A DNA stretch of 64,000 nucleotides from Liolophura sinensis (lineage: Eukaryota > Mollusca > Polyplacophora > Chitonida > Chitonidae). A program made the position numbers and the translations under genes. The stretch covers positions 3,840,160 to 3,904,159 of the forward strand of contig NC_088298.1 in the NCBI RefSeq assembly GCF_032854445.1. The letters are read 5' to 3'. The notes under the pieces are model-generated. The model was not told the DNA's origin. It did not search any database and saw only the letters and a list, made by a program, of their open reading frames with translations. Positions 28,601-40,529 of the stretch are shown here, piece by piece; within the stretch, counting starts at the first letter, position 1; each line of letters starts with the position of its first letter.

Positions 28601-31600
28601 ACGCTTCACAGAGCAAAAAATACCAACTTCCATCGAAAATCTTATGGTTGAATCATTCAAAAATCATAAAAACTTCTAATTTTTTAGTGCAAAATTGTAT
28701 TTCTGCTGTGGCCTGCTGGGAACCAAGCGGTGAACAGGGTTGCAGTAGTGAGGGCTGTATGATTTGGAGGTAGAAAATGAGTTAATGCATTAATAATTTT
28801 GGTCTCATTCTAAAAAATGTTGTCTTCTCTTTTAAGCAGAAGCTTTCTGTCTTTTAAGTCAGTTATGTAATCTACTACACCAGCAAACAACAATTATGCA
28901 ACCATGTGTGAGGTGGTGAAGACTTAAAAGAGAAGAAAATTTAAATATCAATCAAATACCATTGAAAAGAGTTTGCATTTCCTCGCAGGTGTATGCCATA
29001 AAAAAAAATTCTTATGTGTACTTCAAGTTGATAAATTATAAATAAAGCCAGCGCCAAAATCCACTGTGGGCGGCTCCATTTTGCCCAAGAACTAGTCCTG
29101 AAGTCTTCTGTGATAGGAGGAGTATTGCCGTCGGAAACGGCCGAAGTGCAGTTCGTACATTTCCGGTAGAACTCTCCTTCCCAGAAGGTAGGGAACAGTA
29201 CAGTTTGTTTTCCGCTTGACGATCGGGAAACCGGAATGTTGGACGTAGGTTCCGAGTTTACACAAACAAGCCGGCAGTTTTAACGACTCTCACTGGCTGA
29301 GAATCAACACACCCCCAGCATAAATTACAGGGTGTTAAAGATGGAGGACGTGATGGACTCTTCGATTTATGCGTTTTGCCATTTTCAAGCCGCATAATAC
29401 TTCAAAAAAGTAAAAAAAAATTGGCAATCTTCACATTTTATCACAGAGATATTAAAAGAAAAAAGGTTTCTGACGCTCACACATACAATTTCCTGCCGTT
29501 GTCAAAGAGACGGTCAGTCTGACTTATCAACACTGGATGCTTGATTGATCAATCAGCACTGGATGCTTGATTGATCAATCAGCACTGGATGCTTGATTGA
29601 TCAATCAGCACTGGATACTTGATTGATCAATCAACACTGGATGCTTTACTGATCAATCAGCACTGGATTCTTGATTGATCAGTGGCATGAAACCTGGTCT
29701 TTGGTCAAATCTTTAATTTCAATTCACACTTTCGATAATCGAAAAGGTTGTTTACCTGTTTTGTCGCAGGGTCCAGCACAGGAATGTTATCTTGTTGGAA
29801 CGAGACCTGAAACCACCATCACAAGAAATCAAGGCAAATTCAGCATGTACATGTACATGTAGTATAATGAAGTCAGTGACAAGAATCAACTATGATACAT
29901 CCTGTAGAGGATACACCATGCAGAGGATACACCAGGCAGAGGATACACCATACAGAGAATACACCAGGCAGAGGATACACCAGGCAGGGGATACACCACA
30001 CAGAGAATACACCAGGCAGGGGATACACCAGGCAGAGGATACACCATGCAGAGGATACACCAGGCAGAGGATACACCATGCAGAGGATACACCACGCAGA
30101 GGATGCACCACACAGAGAATACACCAGGCAGGGGATACACCAGGCAGAGGATACACCATGCAGAGGATACACCACACAGAGAATACACCAGGCAGGGGAT
30201 ACACCATGCAGAGGATACACCATGCAGAGGATACACCATGCAGAGGATACACCACGCAGAGGATACACCATGCAGAGGATACACCACGCAGAGGATACAC
30301 CACACAGAGAATACACCAGGCAGGGGATACACCAGGCAGAGGATACACAATGCAGACGATACACCACGCAGAGGATACACCACACAGAGAATACACCAGG
30401 CAGGGGATACACCAGGCAGAGGATACACCAGGCAGAGGATACACCAGGCAGAGGATACACCATGCACAGGATACATCATGCAGAGGTAACCCCATGCAGA
30501 GAATACACCATGCAGAGGATACACCATGCACAGGTAACCCCAGGCAGAGGATACACCAGGCAGAGGATACACCAAGCAGAGGATACACCATGCAGAGGAT
30601 ACACCATGCAGAGGATACATCATGCAGAGGATATATCATGCAGAGGATACACCATGCAGGGGATACACCACACAGAGGATACACCACGCAGAGGATACAT
30701 CATGCACCTTAGTTTTTATAACCAAGAAATGGCTACACCTATTCTCAAACTTTTTTGTAAACATATGGTATTAAAGAGAAAAAAAAATGCCTAAAAGTAG
30801 CTTACACCTGAGCCAAAACTGTTCATTAAAAGGATGATGTTTACAAGCCCAAACAAACAAATATAATAAGCACGGTAGTCGCTATCGAATCCTGTGCTAG
30901 TCATGATAGCAGCCCTTGTGTCAGAGGGCCATCGCTGTTGGGCCTGTGTCCAGTTTCACGAAGCTCTCGAGCTCACCACTACCATGACGACGTAATGCCT
31001 ACAGTACTAGTTGCCGTGGTAGTCAAGTCAGCGTAACGTTAAGAGTGCTTCGTGAAAGCGGGCCGTGAGCTCCACAGTGCTTCAGGAAACTGTAAATAAA
31101 GTATTAAATAGATGAAACGGATGACTAAAAACACCAAGAAGGTTAAAACTTGATGGAATTTGACTGCGTAGGGATAAGATATCAAGTACAAGTGAGACAT
31201 GCCTGTCTTAGCACTTAAACTGTTCTGCTGTCGTGTATACATAAACCTTAATTCCTCAACTCTTTCGTACATGATAGAGCAACTTTCAGCGCAAATTATG
31301 CATGGTCTTAATTTGATCTTGGAGACAAAACAACATTGGTTGGATTGGCAAATTTCAAGGCTTAACCAACAGTACAATTTAAGCAGACTAAACACAGAAT
31401 AATGCCTTCAGGATATGCTTGAATAAACACCTTGCAAACATGAAACGGTTGACGAATTACCGTACATGTACATAAGATTATTCCTTACAAAACAATTTGA
31501 AGGTTGCTGGCTTTCCCATGCACTGCTTTTAAAAGAATGAATTGATGAATGAATGAATGAATGTATGATTATGAGGTAATGCCATCTCAACATTACTGCA

Positions 31601-33701
31601 TATGTTTAGACATCTTTATCTTTCCATGCAATATAGTTGTGTATGATTTATGGATCACCGTAACAACAGTTGTGTATGATTTATGGATCACCGTAACAAC
31701 AGTTGTGTATGATTTATGGATCACCATAACAATATTTTTTTAGGGCTACTGTTTATGGTCAGTTGTAGAAAAGACTTGGTGGAGGGGTTAGTAACACAAG
31801 TGCATGTACAGTACAATACATTCATAATTCCAGAGATAAATCTATTGGCTGCCAAACAAATACATGTGTATAGCTTTCGCTATTGTTGTATTTGATCGTG
31901 ATCAAAGCCAGATCCATACAATTTCCTGAATATGATCTACATGTTCGTTTTACCGTGTTTAGTTCAAGAAAAACCCAAGTAAAATCATCACGAGTCAGCA
32001 CATTTTATCCACTGCAGCACTTTATTTATACAGCTTAAGTGCAAGCCTGGCATTTGTAATCATGGCAAATCTTTCATGAAATCACCTTCTTACAAAAAGT
32101 TACAATGTTGTTTAAAAGACAGTTATGTCCTGCATTAAACAGTTGGCCCATGTCAAAATACTAACTGAGTAGTGCAGGACATTGTCCTTGTCCCAGTGCT
32201 TATTTCCAAGTTTACAGTATCTATAAGCCGAGTCCGCATTTCAGCTGTCTTCATGCAGGTTTGGATGAGACAGTTTGCGGCTATAAGGCCACATAATTTT
32301 ATGGTATTTGCTAGGCTGAATCAAATATAGATCTTGTATAGTCAGGTCTGCTGGCCACTACAATAAAATCATGTCTTATAGCCACATTAGTCTGCGAAAG
32401 CCACCAACTTATCTCATGTAAACCTGCAAGAACTTGCGAGATTCCTGAAAAGCCGATACGGCGTATTTCACTGAGGTTTTACTACGTACTTATAAATAAT
32501 GACTCACCGGGGCCGGGGTTTGTCCAGGCAACAAAGAAACCATCCAAGCCTTCTTTGGGGCGACCGTCTTCTTCGGAGCTGTCCCCTTAGAACCAGGCAT
32601 TTTAACAGCATGGCGCTTCTCATGCAACAACTTGTACAGTTTTGTCTGTGCGCTTGCTTCACAAGACTGTGATTCCCCTTGCACCTTCTTTGAGGGTACA
32701 CGGGAATAGTTATGTTCCGGCTCCATTGTTCTTTCTCGCTTTAAAGGCGGACTACCCGTAGCAGTGTCTGTCTCGGGGCTGTCATCACCCTCTCCTGGTC
32801 CCCTTTTCGTCGCTAAGCGCTGTTCCTCCACACGTAAACTCCCTGCCTCCAGAATCTTTTCTGCTGAGCTGTCCTCAGTTGTCTCCCCTGATTCCTTCAT
32901 AAGTGAAGCCTGTGTACCTTCTCCACTGGCCTCTTCCACATCTTCAATCACAAAAGGCTCTCCGTCTGCAGACTCATCGGGGCTTCGCGATTTGCTTCTC
33001 GTTTCCTCCATGGCGCTTGGTTCCACCTCAGCCAGTTCCCGCCGGACATCTGGTTCTGTGTCCAGAGGTTCAAACAAATCATCTGGCTTGGCTTTACTCC
33101 CCTGCTCTTCACTCAATGCCCCGATATCCTCTACAGCTTCCTCAGCCACCTTTGATGTATCATCATCCTCCAGTCCTTGTTCTACTGGCCCTTTGTTTTT
33201 GTCTTCTTCCATCTCTTCTTCTAGACTCGTACATACATTTCCTCCATCTGTTTCACTCACAGGTTCATTGTTCTTGGGTTCTGTTTTCATATTAGGAACC
33301 TCCTCTCCTTGATCTTCTTCAGAAGTGGGTTCCTTACTGACCTGCTCCGTATCATCAAACACACTTTTCTCAGGTTCTCCGTCATCCATCTCTTCTGCTG
33401 CACTCAGTTCTCCAACATCTGACAATGGTTTCAGATCACCAGGACCTTTTGCCGTACTTGGTTCCTCACCTCTACTAGGTTCTTTTGCTACTTTTACTTC
33501 CTGGTCTTCTGGTCTATCACCTTGTTTATCTGTTTTTGTCTCTTCCTCATCAGCCACCGCAACAGGTTCTTCATTTCCTTCTTCAACTGCATCTGTCTCT
33601 TCTTCAGCTACTTTCGTCTCATTAGTAGAAGTCACTTCTTCGCCTCTTGATTCCACCGTATTACTAGTTTGACCATCTTTCCCTCCTGGACTGTCAGCCA
33701 T
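25615..33701 (-). CDS. C2H2 zinc-finger / AT-hook-like nuclear protein, two coding exons
   Basis: Exon 1 is 33701-32508, from ATG in AATATGG to CCG|GTGAGT. Exon 2 is 28128-25615, preceded by a pyrimidine-rich CTCTTTTAG acceptor. Both junctions are phase 0, giving about 1235 residues. Residues 1-398 are acidic Glu/Asp/Ser-rich, with basic KKTVAPKKA near the end. Exon 2 adds a CxxC pair (SFKCSKC, about 455-461), an AT-hook-like RGRPRK (about 564), a long acidic/basic tract and a second CxxC (CIQC, about 719). Canonical C2H2 fingers lie near 745-765, 773-793, 801-821, 829-849, 857-877 and 912-932, with a degenerate one near 886-904 and CxxC remnants after. The tail is Gln/Pro/Met/His-rich with a nine-Gln run. 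A role in DNA-binding transcriptional regulation is inferred. I do not recognise an orthologue. The gene is convergent with ICA1. An additional small exon inside the 4.4-kb intron cannot be excluded. Confidence 0.82.
28314..28559 (+). CDS. Small acidic ORF of unknown function
   Basis: The ORF has 81 codons from ATG in the good context AAAATGG to TGA. The first half is strongly acidic (MADMSTDDDFEGF, then DIWEDFDLDISVSD), the second half polar and basic. A consensus donor GTAAGG begins at 28531 inside it, so it could instead be a first exon ending at 28530; I found no partner exon. An (AT)n run lies about 45 bp upstream. It may be a fragment of a transposon-derived gene or a chance ORF. Confidence 0.25.
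   Translation: MADMSTDDDFEGFMNIDIWEDFDLDISVSDISTDIEESSDKEELTLGQQGSRINERRKLEQSETVPVTTTMRSKERQFYSN
29525..29685 (+). repeat. 26-bp array with a palindromic core
   Basis: About six copies of CACTGGATGCTTGATTGATC plus AATCAG. Each holds the perfect palindrome TGATTGATCAATCA. The array is intronic in the zinc-finger gene. Confidence 0.88.
29905..30705 (+). repeat. 16-bp minisatellite, about 50 copies
   Basis: The unit is AGGATACACCATGCAG, with CATGCAG/CAGGCAG/CACGCAG/CACACAG variants and a few AGGTAACCCC forms. Because 16 is not a multiple of 3, every frame cycles through the same 16-residue pattern, and several long ORFs arise on both strands. These are not genes. Confidence 0.95.
30940..31066. 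mobile_element. Short MITE-like element with inverted ends
   Basis: The left end GGCCTGTGTCCAGTTTCACG, followed by AAGCTCTC, mirrors the right end GAGTGCTTCGTGAAAGCGGG followed by CC. It is about 127 bp and noncoding. Confidence 0.6.
31246..31463 (+). mobile_element. MITE-A copy with terminal inverted repeats
   Basis: Starts TTAATTCCTCAACTCTTTCG and ends AACGGTTGACGAATTAC, in inverted relation. It shares GATAGAGCAACTTTCAGCGC and GGTTGGATTGGCAAATTTC with the copies at 17698 and 53247. Confidence 0.8.
31628..31735 (+). repeat. 33-bp triplicated unit
   Basis: Three near-identical copies of GTTGTGTATGATTTATGGAT plus CACCGTAACAACA, the last with one or two changes. Confidence 0.9.
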
Positions 33702-33811
33702 ATTGGATTTTACATTAAGTTTTTGCAGACACTTGTCACATTACTAAAAGGACTCTTGTCCAGCTTTTCTTTGTCACCTGCCAAAAACTTTCTTGTATAC
33801 CCCTTCAGGTT
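33702..33811 (-). other. Probable 5'UTR of the zinc-finger gene, spliced
   Basis: Upstream of the ATG on the minus strand, a pyrimidine-rich CTTCCTTGACAG precedes AACCTGAAGG, a good acceptor at 33812-33813. In-frame stops lie between it and the ATG, so this part is untranslated. The first exon should lie further right, perhaps near 34.6-35.3 kb, but I could not place it. Confidence 0.45.
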
Positions 33812-33924
33812 CTGTCAAGGAAGAAAAAAAATTAAACCAGACGTAACTATCAGTATCAAAGAAACTGGCAGCTCCATCTAAGTACTTAAAGGCAGTGACG
33901 TTATTTTTCTTTCATAAATTCATA

Positions 33925-34035
33925 TACCTGTACGTACTCAAGATTATTTCACATATGCGACAATGGCCAGCATTATGGTGGGAGGGAACCACGCAAAAAG
34001 CGCAGAAAATTCAAAACCATCTGCAGGTTTCAGAA
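33925..34035 (-). repeat. SINE-1 3' fragment, minus orientation
   Basis: It carries ACTCAAGATTATTTCACATA, GGCCAGCATTATGGTGGGAG and CCATCTGCAGGTTTC, the reverse complement of the family's 3' half. No head was found. Confidence 0.7.
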
Positions 34036-34039
34036 ATGG

Positions 34040-35916
34040 CACCACCCTGCTAAACAGAAAGTCATGTTTTCCTGACAGCAAATCAATTTTCTTCTCAACA
34101 GTGGTTTCTTAGGTGATAGCTCAAAAATTCTCATTTTGAAGTAAGTTACTCAACCACTCACATCAGAGATTCGAAACAATAATGCATAATATTTTTCTTT
34201 CCATTCACAAATTTCTTACCCACTTTGGATATAACCACTGACTGCTGATAGGCCTATACAGTAGGCTAGCTATGTTGGGGCCTACAAGAAACCGGCATCT
34301 GCACGTATCTTTACTGTACTTTTACATTCCTAACTGTAACTGTTGTGTTTAAAGTATATCTCTGCATAAATTTTTGCAAACCCATCTACTGACATCTACT
34401 GTGAAAGAGATAGTCAACTCTGACTTTAAAGTACATGTGTACTACTGAGTTTTTATAAGGGTACATGTACTTACATGTACATGCTTTCAACAGCCCATGT
34501 ATGTACAACACAGTAGGCCTACATGTAGGTGGAGGTTGAATTGGACAACTCAAGATTAATTTTCTATTTCTTGGAAAACGGAAGTGTATATTGTGGGGAA
34601 CTTTCCACGTACATACATACAGATGCATCATGCGAGCACTTAATGAGTTGTAATTAGGTAATTAGTGATTTAGCTAACTGACAATCTGCTTAACGTGGGC
34701 ATGGCGAACGTGGGCATGGCGAACGTGGCTCAGCTGATTTAACAATGCACTGAGGTGCCGAGCAGCTCGGTACGGTAGTACACTGTTAAATCTGCTGTCA
34801 GCTTCACTCGTGGAGCTAGACGAGCATACAGGGCAAAACTTTGGCCTTTACAAGTATGGAGGGAAGAAGGGGCGGGAAGATGTGAGCACAACGTCAAACT
34901 TCACGAATTTTCTGGCCATTTAAAGTATTAAAGCTGACGTCGGTTCTTCACCAGAGCAGCTTGGACAAGATGCAACGTGTGGCTTGCTGTTATGCAAGAA
35001 ATGTTCATCATGCAATTTGGCAAACTGATCTCAATCCGTGCGGAAACCAGTAACTAGGGGCGAATAACTCTAACTTAAATCTCCACAGTCGTGCCGTTTT
35101 TTCGAACACATTTTCAACGTAAAGCCACGGGTTGCACGAAATAACAAGCACTACATGGACGTGAATACATGTTATCGTGATGGGTAAACGTCGTTTCGCC
35201 AAATGGATTTGAAATTTAAGAAAAATTTCACCTAATACCAACCTAATACACCGCGAGAATTTTCCACTGCTCCGATGTTTAAGCTAAACTGTGCCACGCG
35301 CAGAGGCCCTCTTTACTGCTATTGATAAATCCGCGCCCTACTTTCGTACCAGACAAGGGCGATTTCTTGATGTGTAAATGTCAATGTAAGAGACATTAAG
35401 GTCTAGGTCGTGTTTTTCAAGCATGTTTGAACATATTTTGTATGTTTAACAAATGTACAAGACTTGGTTTCAGTGTTTCGTGGAAGGAATAAATTTCACT
35501 TATCGGTGAGGTGATGCGGCACACTTCGTGTATCTATGGGCGGGCTAGAAATGCCGAGAGAGGGTACCAAGGGTGAAGTCAAACTATTCTACTTCATTTC
35601 TTTCACAAATACCTCTCTTACAGATACAAAGGTTCATTGTAAACAATATTTTAAAGTGCTTGCTATTTCTACCTTGTCTACTGTGTGTATGTTGGCGCGG
35701 AGGTTGCCTAAAAAGGTACAGATAGTGTAATAAATCGGTCGGGGCTTCTCGGCAATTTCCGTACCCCTCATGTGTTCGGAGTTGTCCACTCGATTCACTA
35801 TAGTTGCATGCCGAGTTGAAGTTGCATAGGGCGTGGCTTTCTGGACAGACAGAATATGTCCATGACATTCAACACGTTGCGACTGCGCATAGCGTAGAGT
35901 TCGTCTTTGTCTTTTA

Positions 35917-35998
<82 letters not shown>

Positions 35999-36465
35999 CC
36001 ATGATTACAAGCTGGAGGATATTTCTGACCAATACCGGTGACTATGTTAGAGTGTTGGCCATAGTGCTGAGTTCTAATTGCACTTCAGTTTGCTATTCTT
36101 TCAACATTCAGGGCACGGATCGATTTGTTTAAAGGATAGGTTACCCACGAATAATTAATCAACATGAAAATGAGCAATAATAAGGGTGTAAACCCTGTAT
36201 CTGAAAATACATACCTTCGCTTGTTTTCTTTTTTTTTTCTTTTTATTTTACAAGGAATTAAACTTACCGGTATGTTATATCTGCTTTTTTAGTTTCATTC
36301 CTGTGGTTGACGATACATGTATATTGTATTATTTACAATAATGTTACATATACTTTTATAGATTAAATTTTTTTTTCGAGATATATCTACATGTAGAATA
36401 TCTCGGCCGATGTAGCTCTTACATTAATTAATTTCTCGGTTTTAAGTCTGTCGTCATATTAATGA
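34040..36465. other. Region upstream of the zinc-finger gene
   Basis: It probably includes the zinc-finger promoter and first noncoding exon (minus strand), but no core motif is convincing. A long (TA)n run occupies 35919-35996. Small ORFs here have no support. Confidence 0.4.
35919..35996 (+). repeat. (TA)n microsatellite, about 38 repeats
   Basis: A pure TA dinucleotide run that gives spurious Tyr-Ile ORFs on both strands. Confidence 0.97.
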
Positions 36466-36720
36466 ATGAGTGAGTGAGTGAGTGATTGGGGTTTAACGTC
36501 GTACTCAACAATTTTTCAATATGACGACGAAGGAATCCTTACAGTTCATGTACATGTAATGTGCCTCCTTGATGCAGGACGGATTTTCACCGCTCTTCTA
36601 TATAGTCCTTCTTCACTGAGACGACTTACCGCAGGCAAGTAAGGCGCCCTGTCCGAGACATTATACCGATACGGGTCAACCAGTCGTTGCACTATCCCCT
36701 TCATGCTGAACGCCAAGCTG
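36466..36720 (-). repeat. SINE-2 copy, lacking the tRNA head
   Basis: Read on the minus strand it runs from GCTTGGCGTTCAGCATGAAG through CGGTATAATGTCTCGGACAG to GACGTTAAACCCCAATCACT and a (CACT)n tail. It is about 75% similar to the copy at 43676. Confidence 0.8.
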
Positions 36721-38562
36721 TTTATTAAGAAAGTATTCTTATTGATTTTATGGGGTTGAACAATACATAAATAAAAAGTAGACAAATAAATATAGTCTCG
36801 GTTTATGGTATAACACAATTCTTACGTCAAGAAGTATTAATATACGTTTTACTATGCTGAAGGCAACAAGAAGTAGGTATTTTCATTATAATAATGTATA
36901 TGTGCATGTTATATAGTTCCTGCAGCAAGGAAAAAAAAATGATATATGTATATGAAATATTTGCTTTTATTTATGTTTAATTTGAAAATAAATTAATGAC
37001 CTGAGTCTGCTCTGTTTATTAACACATCCTCGTCAGATATGTGACAAACCGCCTGACTTAAAGCCTCAGTCGAAACAATCGAGCAGTCGAGCTGGAACTG
37101 AGCACCTTTCGATTTCATTGGTCAATGGTCTGACGTGTATACATTTTAAATGCCCGATAGCAAGTGTGCTATAACCTAGAAATCGGATCCCACGCGTTTT
37201 TAACAAGATGTCAACAAAAAGCGTGGTTTTTATGCCAGATTTTAACATTATTTTGTCGCAGAGGTAGTCCAGATTATCTTCAATCTTTGTTATCTTTCAA
37301 TCTTTTCACATTTCGATGTGGAAATTTCCATGATCGGGTTACTTTGATGTACTGTTTATACATAGCGTATACGATTTAATTACCTTTACTAATTTCGCTT
37401 TATCAGATCCGGTACTAAGTTAGTCTCATGCTTAATGGTCGGCTTCTATGTTATATGTATACCTGTATGAGACCTTGGTTTTGTGAGACCGATATGTAGG
37501 CCTATACACAAGACTCTTATATGTTGTAATAATACCCTCCACCCCCACCCACCACTCATGTAACTTTCTATTAATAGTAGGTGTACATGTATATACTAGA
37601 AAGAGACCTATGTACATATACATACTACAGATGACCTTTACATGCACGCATTGCCAACCATTATAAAAGAAACCAAACCAAAAAAAATCAAGCCCAAGCC
37701 CATAAACCTTACATACAGACCTATCTGTGATGTTTACTCTCTCGTGAAAGGAATAAAAGGCTATAGGTACTCGTACAGTTGAAAATCCGGTGGAAATCGA
37801 CAATCCCGTCCCATCCATCCACTGGTGACGGCCATACACATACACTGGATGCAGGCAAACGCAAGAGGAGTATTTGTTTGTAAAACGGATTTTTCTAAAT
37901 AGGTTATGTGATTTACAAACGTGAATAAGTGGTTCATTCAAAACTAAACCCTATCTTTCAGCCGAAGTAGAAATACATTAAAGAAGATACATATAATGGA
38001 GATTTCTGGCAAAAAAGCGATCAGCGCAAATTCAATCGAATTTTTGTTAAAATTTTAGAATAGCCCGACTAATTACACATTTCACAAATTGTCAGCCGTT
38101 TTTACATGCTCACGTGTTACCCTTCTAAATCGATAATAAAATTCCCCAAATTTATAAATCGTGTCACATTATCACAGTACTGTTGACCTAACAAGCTGTA
38201 ATTGATATCTGGCTGTACATTATTGATGATTTAAAGGCATTTGGTTATTCTGATTTCAGTCAATTTCATTTTTAAATTAACTGTTCGTGAATTCACTCGT
38301 GAACTTTACCATGGGCACAACCCTTAGTATTATGGATTGTCCAGGTTTGTAGGCAAAATCGAAATATCAAACAAGCAAGTCTTTCTTGTCGTGAAATTGC
38401 TCCCGAGTAACCTTTCACTCGCCCATTATCACAGATAACTGGTATCTAGCGCCGGGGTCACAAGACATTCTGAGACTTAAGTCAAAGTTTTAAATCACTG
38501 TAAAATAGTTATTTATAATGTAACAAGGTTAAAATATTGCTTGACAACGTAAATTTTGAGTA
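36721..38562. other. Intergenic DNA, nothing recognised
   Basis: AT-rich sequence. A minus ORF of 169 codons (37432-37941) has no domain, splice or composition support and is left out. Confidence 0.4.
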
Positions 38563-40212
38563 AAACAATGACGAGAGTGTGGTAATTGGCATCTGGTCAC
38601 ACATAACTGGTGACCAAAGCAGTGACGACAGTGTGGTAATTGGTATCTGGTCACACATAACTGGTGACCATAGTAGTGACGAAAGTGTGGTAATTGGTAT
38701 CTGGTCACAGCTAACTGCCGACCAAAGTAGTGACGAAAGTGTGGTAATTGGTATCTGGTCACACATAACTGGCGACCATAGTAGTGACGAAAGTGTGGTA
38801 ATTGGTATCTGGTCACACATAACTGGCGACCATAGCAGTTATGACAGTGAGGTAATTGGTATCTGGTCACACATAACTGGCGACCATAGTAGTGACGAAA
38901 GTATGGTAATTGGTATCTGGTCACAGCTAACTGCCGACCAAAGCAGTGACGACAGTGAGGTAATTGGTATCTGGTCACAGCTAACTGGTGACCAAAGCAG
39001 TGACGACAGTGCGGTAACTGGCATCTGGTCACACATAACTGACGACCAAAACAATGACGAGAGTGTGGTAATTGGTATCTGGTCACACATAACTGGTGAC
39101 CAAATCAGCTACGACAGTGTGGTAATTGGTATCTGGTCACACATAATTGGCGACCGAAACAATGACGAGAGTGTGGTAATTGTTATCTGGTCACACATAA
39201 CTGGTGACCAAAGTAGTGACGACAGTGAGGTAATTGGTATCTGGTCACACATAACTGGTGACCAAAGCAGTGACGACAGTGAGGTAATTGGTACCTGGTC
39301 ACACATAACTGGCGACCATAATAGTGACGAAAGTGTGGTAATTGGTATCTGGTCAGACTAACTGGCGACCATAGCAGTTATGACAGTGAGGTAATTGGTA
39401 TCTGATCACACATAACTGGTGACCAAAGCAGTGACGACAGGGTGGTAATTGGTATCTGGTCACAGCTAACTGCCGACCAAAGTAGTGACGAAAGTGTGGT
39501 AATTGTTATCTGGTCACACATAACTGGCGACCAAAACAATGACGAGAGTGTGGTAATTGGTATCTGGTCACACGTAACTGGTGACCAAATCAGCTACGAC
39601 AGTGAGGTAATTGGTATCTGGTCACACATAACCGACGACCAAAACAATGAAGACAGTGTGGTAATTGGTATCTGATCACACATAACTGGTGACCAAATCA
39701 GCTACGACAGTGAGGTAATTGTTATCTGGTCACACATAACTGGCGACCAAAGCAGCGACGAAAGTGTGGTAATTGGTGTCTGGTCACACATACCTGGCGA
39801 CCATAGTAGTGACGAAAGTGTGGTAATTGGTATCTGGTCAGACTAACTGGCGACCATAGCAGTGACGACAGTGAGGTAATTGGTATCTGGTCACACATAA
39901 CTGGCGACCAAAACAATGACGACAGTGAAGTAATTGGTATCTGGTCACACATAACTGGCGACCATAGTAGTGACGAAAGTGTGGTAATTGGTATCTGGTC
40001 AGACTAACTGGCGACCATAGCAGTGACGACAGTGAGGTAATTGGTATTTGGTCACATATAACTGGCCACCAAATGAGCCACAACCGTGAGGTAATTGGTA
40101 TCTGGTCACACAGAACTGGTGATCAAAGCAGCTACTACAGTGTGGTAATTGATATCTGGTCACACATAACTGGCGACTAAATCAGCTACGACAGTGAGGT
40201 AATTGGTATCTA
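38563..40212 (+). repeat. 54-bp satellite array, about 30 copies
   Basis: The unit is GTGTGGTAATTGGTATCTGG, then TCACACATAACTGGTGACCA, then AAGCAGTGACGACA. Copies vary at the GGCGACC/GGTGACC/GCCGACC and AGTAGT/AGCAGT/AACAAT positions. Since 54 is 18 codons, long ORFs with an 18-residue period (VVIGIWSHITGD...) appear on both strands. They are broken by TGA in several units, so I treat the array as noncoding. Many units hold an inverted repeat, GGTCAC ... GTGACC. Confidence 0.95.
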
Positions 40213-40339
40213 ATTATATATTATTGAAATAAAGGTAATTAGTTATTTAATTTGCTTTCCGTCAATTTCATCTTTTTTTCCAGTTAGCTGTTCGCATATT
40301 AACACATATACTTTAGCATTGGCACAACTCTTATGGTGG

Positions 40340-40432
40340 TGTGGATTGATTAGATGTGTAGGACGGATTAGATGTGTAGGATGGACTAGATGTGTAGGAT
40401 TAGCTGGATGTGTAGGATCGACTAGATGTATT
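40340..40432 (+). repeat. Short array of GATTAGATGTGTAGGA units
   Basis: About five imperfect copies with a 17-18 bp spacing, lying between the 54-bp array and the predicted 5' exon of the next gene. Confidence 0.8.
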
Positions 40433-40529
40433 TGTCAAACATTTTTTTCATTTCACCAAATTGCTTAGTAGTGGCCTTTGACACGCCCCGCTTCAAAGCA
40501 TTCCTGAACATTCCTGTCACGTGACCAGC

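Larger units (their letters stand above)
28129..32507 (-). other. Intron of the zinc-finger gene
   Basis: It contains an (AT)n run (28243-28270), a small acidic ORF on the other strand (28314-28559), a 26-bp palindromic array (29525-29685), a 16-bp array (29905-30705), two MITE-like elements (30940 and 31246) and a 33-bp triplication (31628-31735). A GC-richer stretch at about 29050-29350 looks promoter-like, but no gene could be attached to it. Confidence 0.6.

Noticed and set aside
29873-30687. Three long minus-strand Cys/Leu/Val-rich ORFs resembling repeated membrane segments
   Set aside because: They are translations of the 16-bp minisatellite in different frames with the same peptide pattern, not independent proteins.
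38579-39361. 260-codon plus ORF and several minus ORFs with an 18-residue repeat
   Set aside because: They arise because the 54-bp satellite unit equals 18 codons. The frame is broken by TGA or TAA in several units, both strands are open, and there is no start context, domain or splice support.
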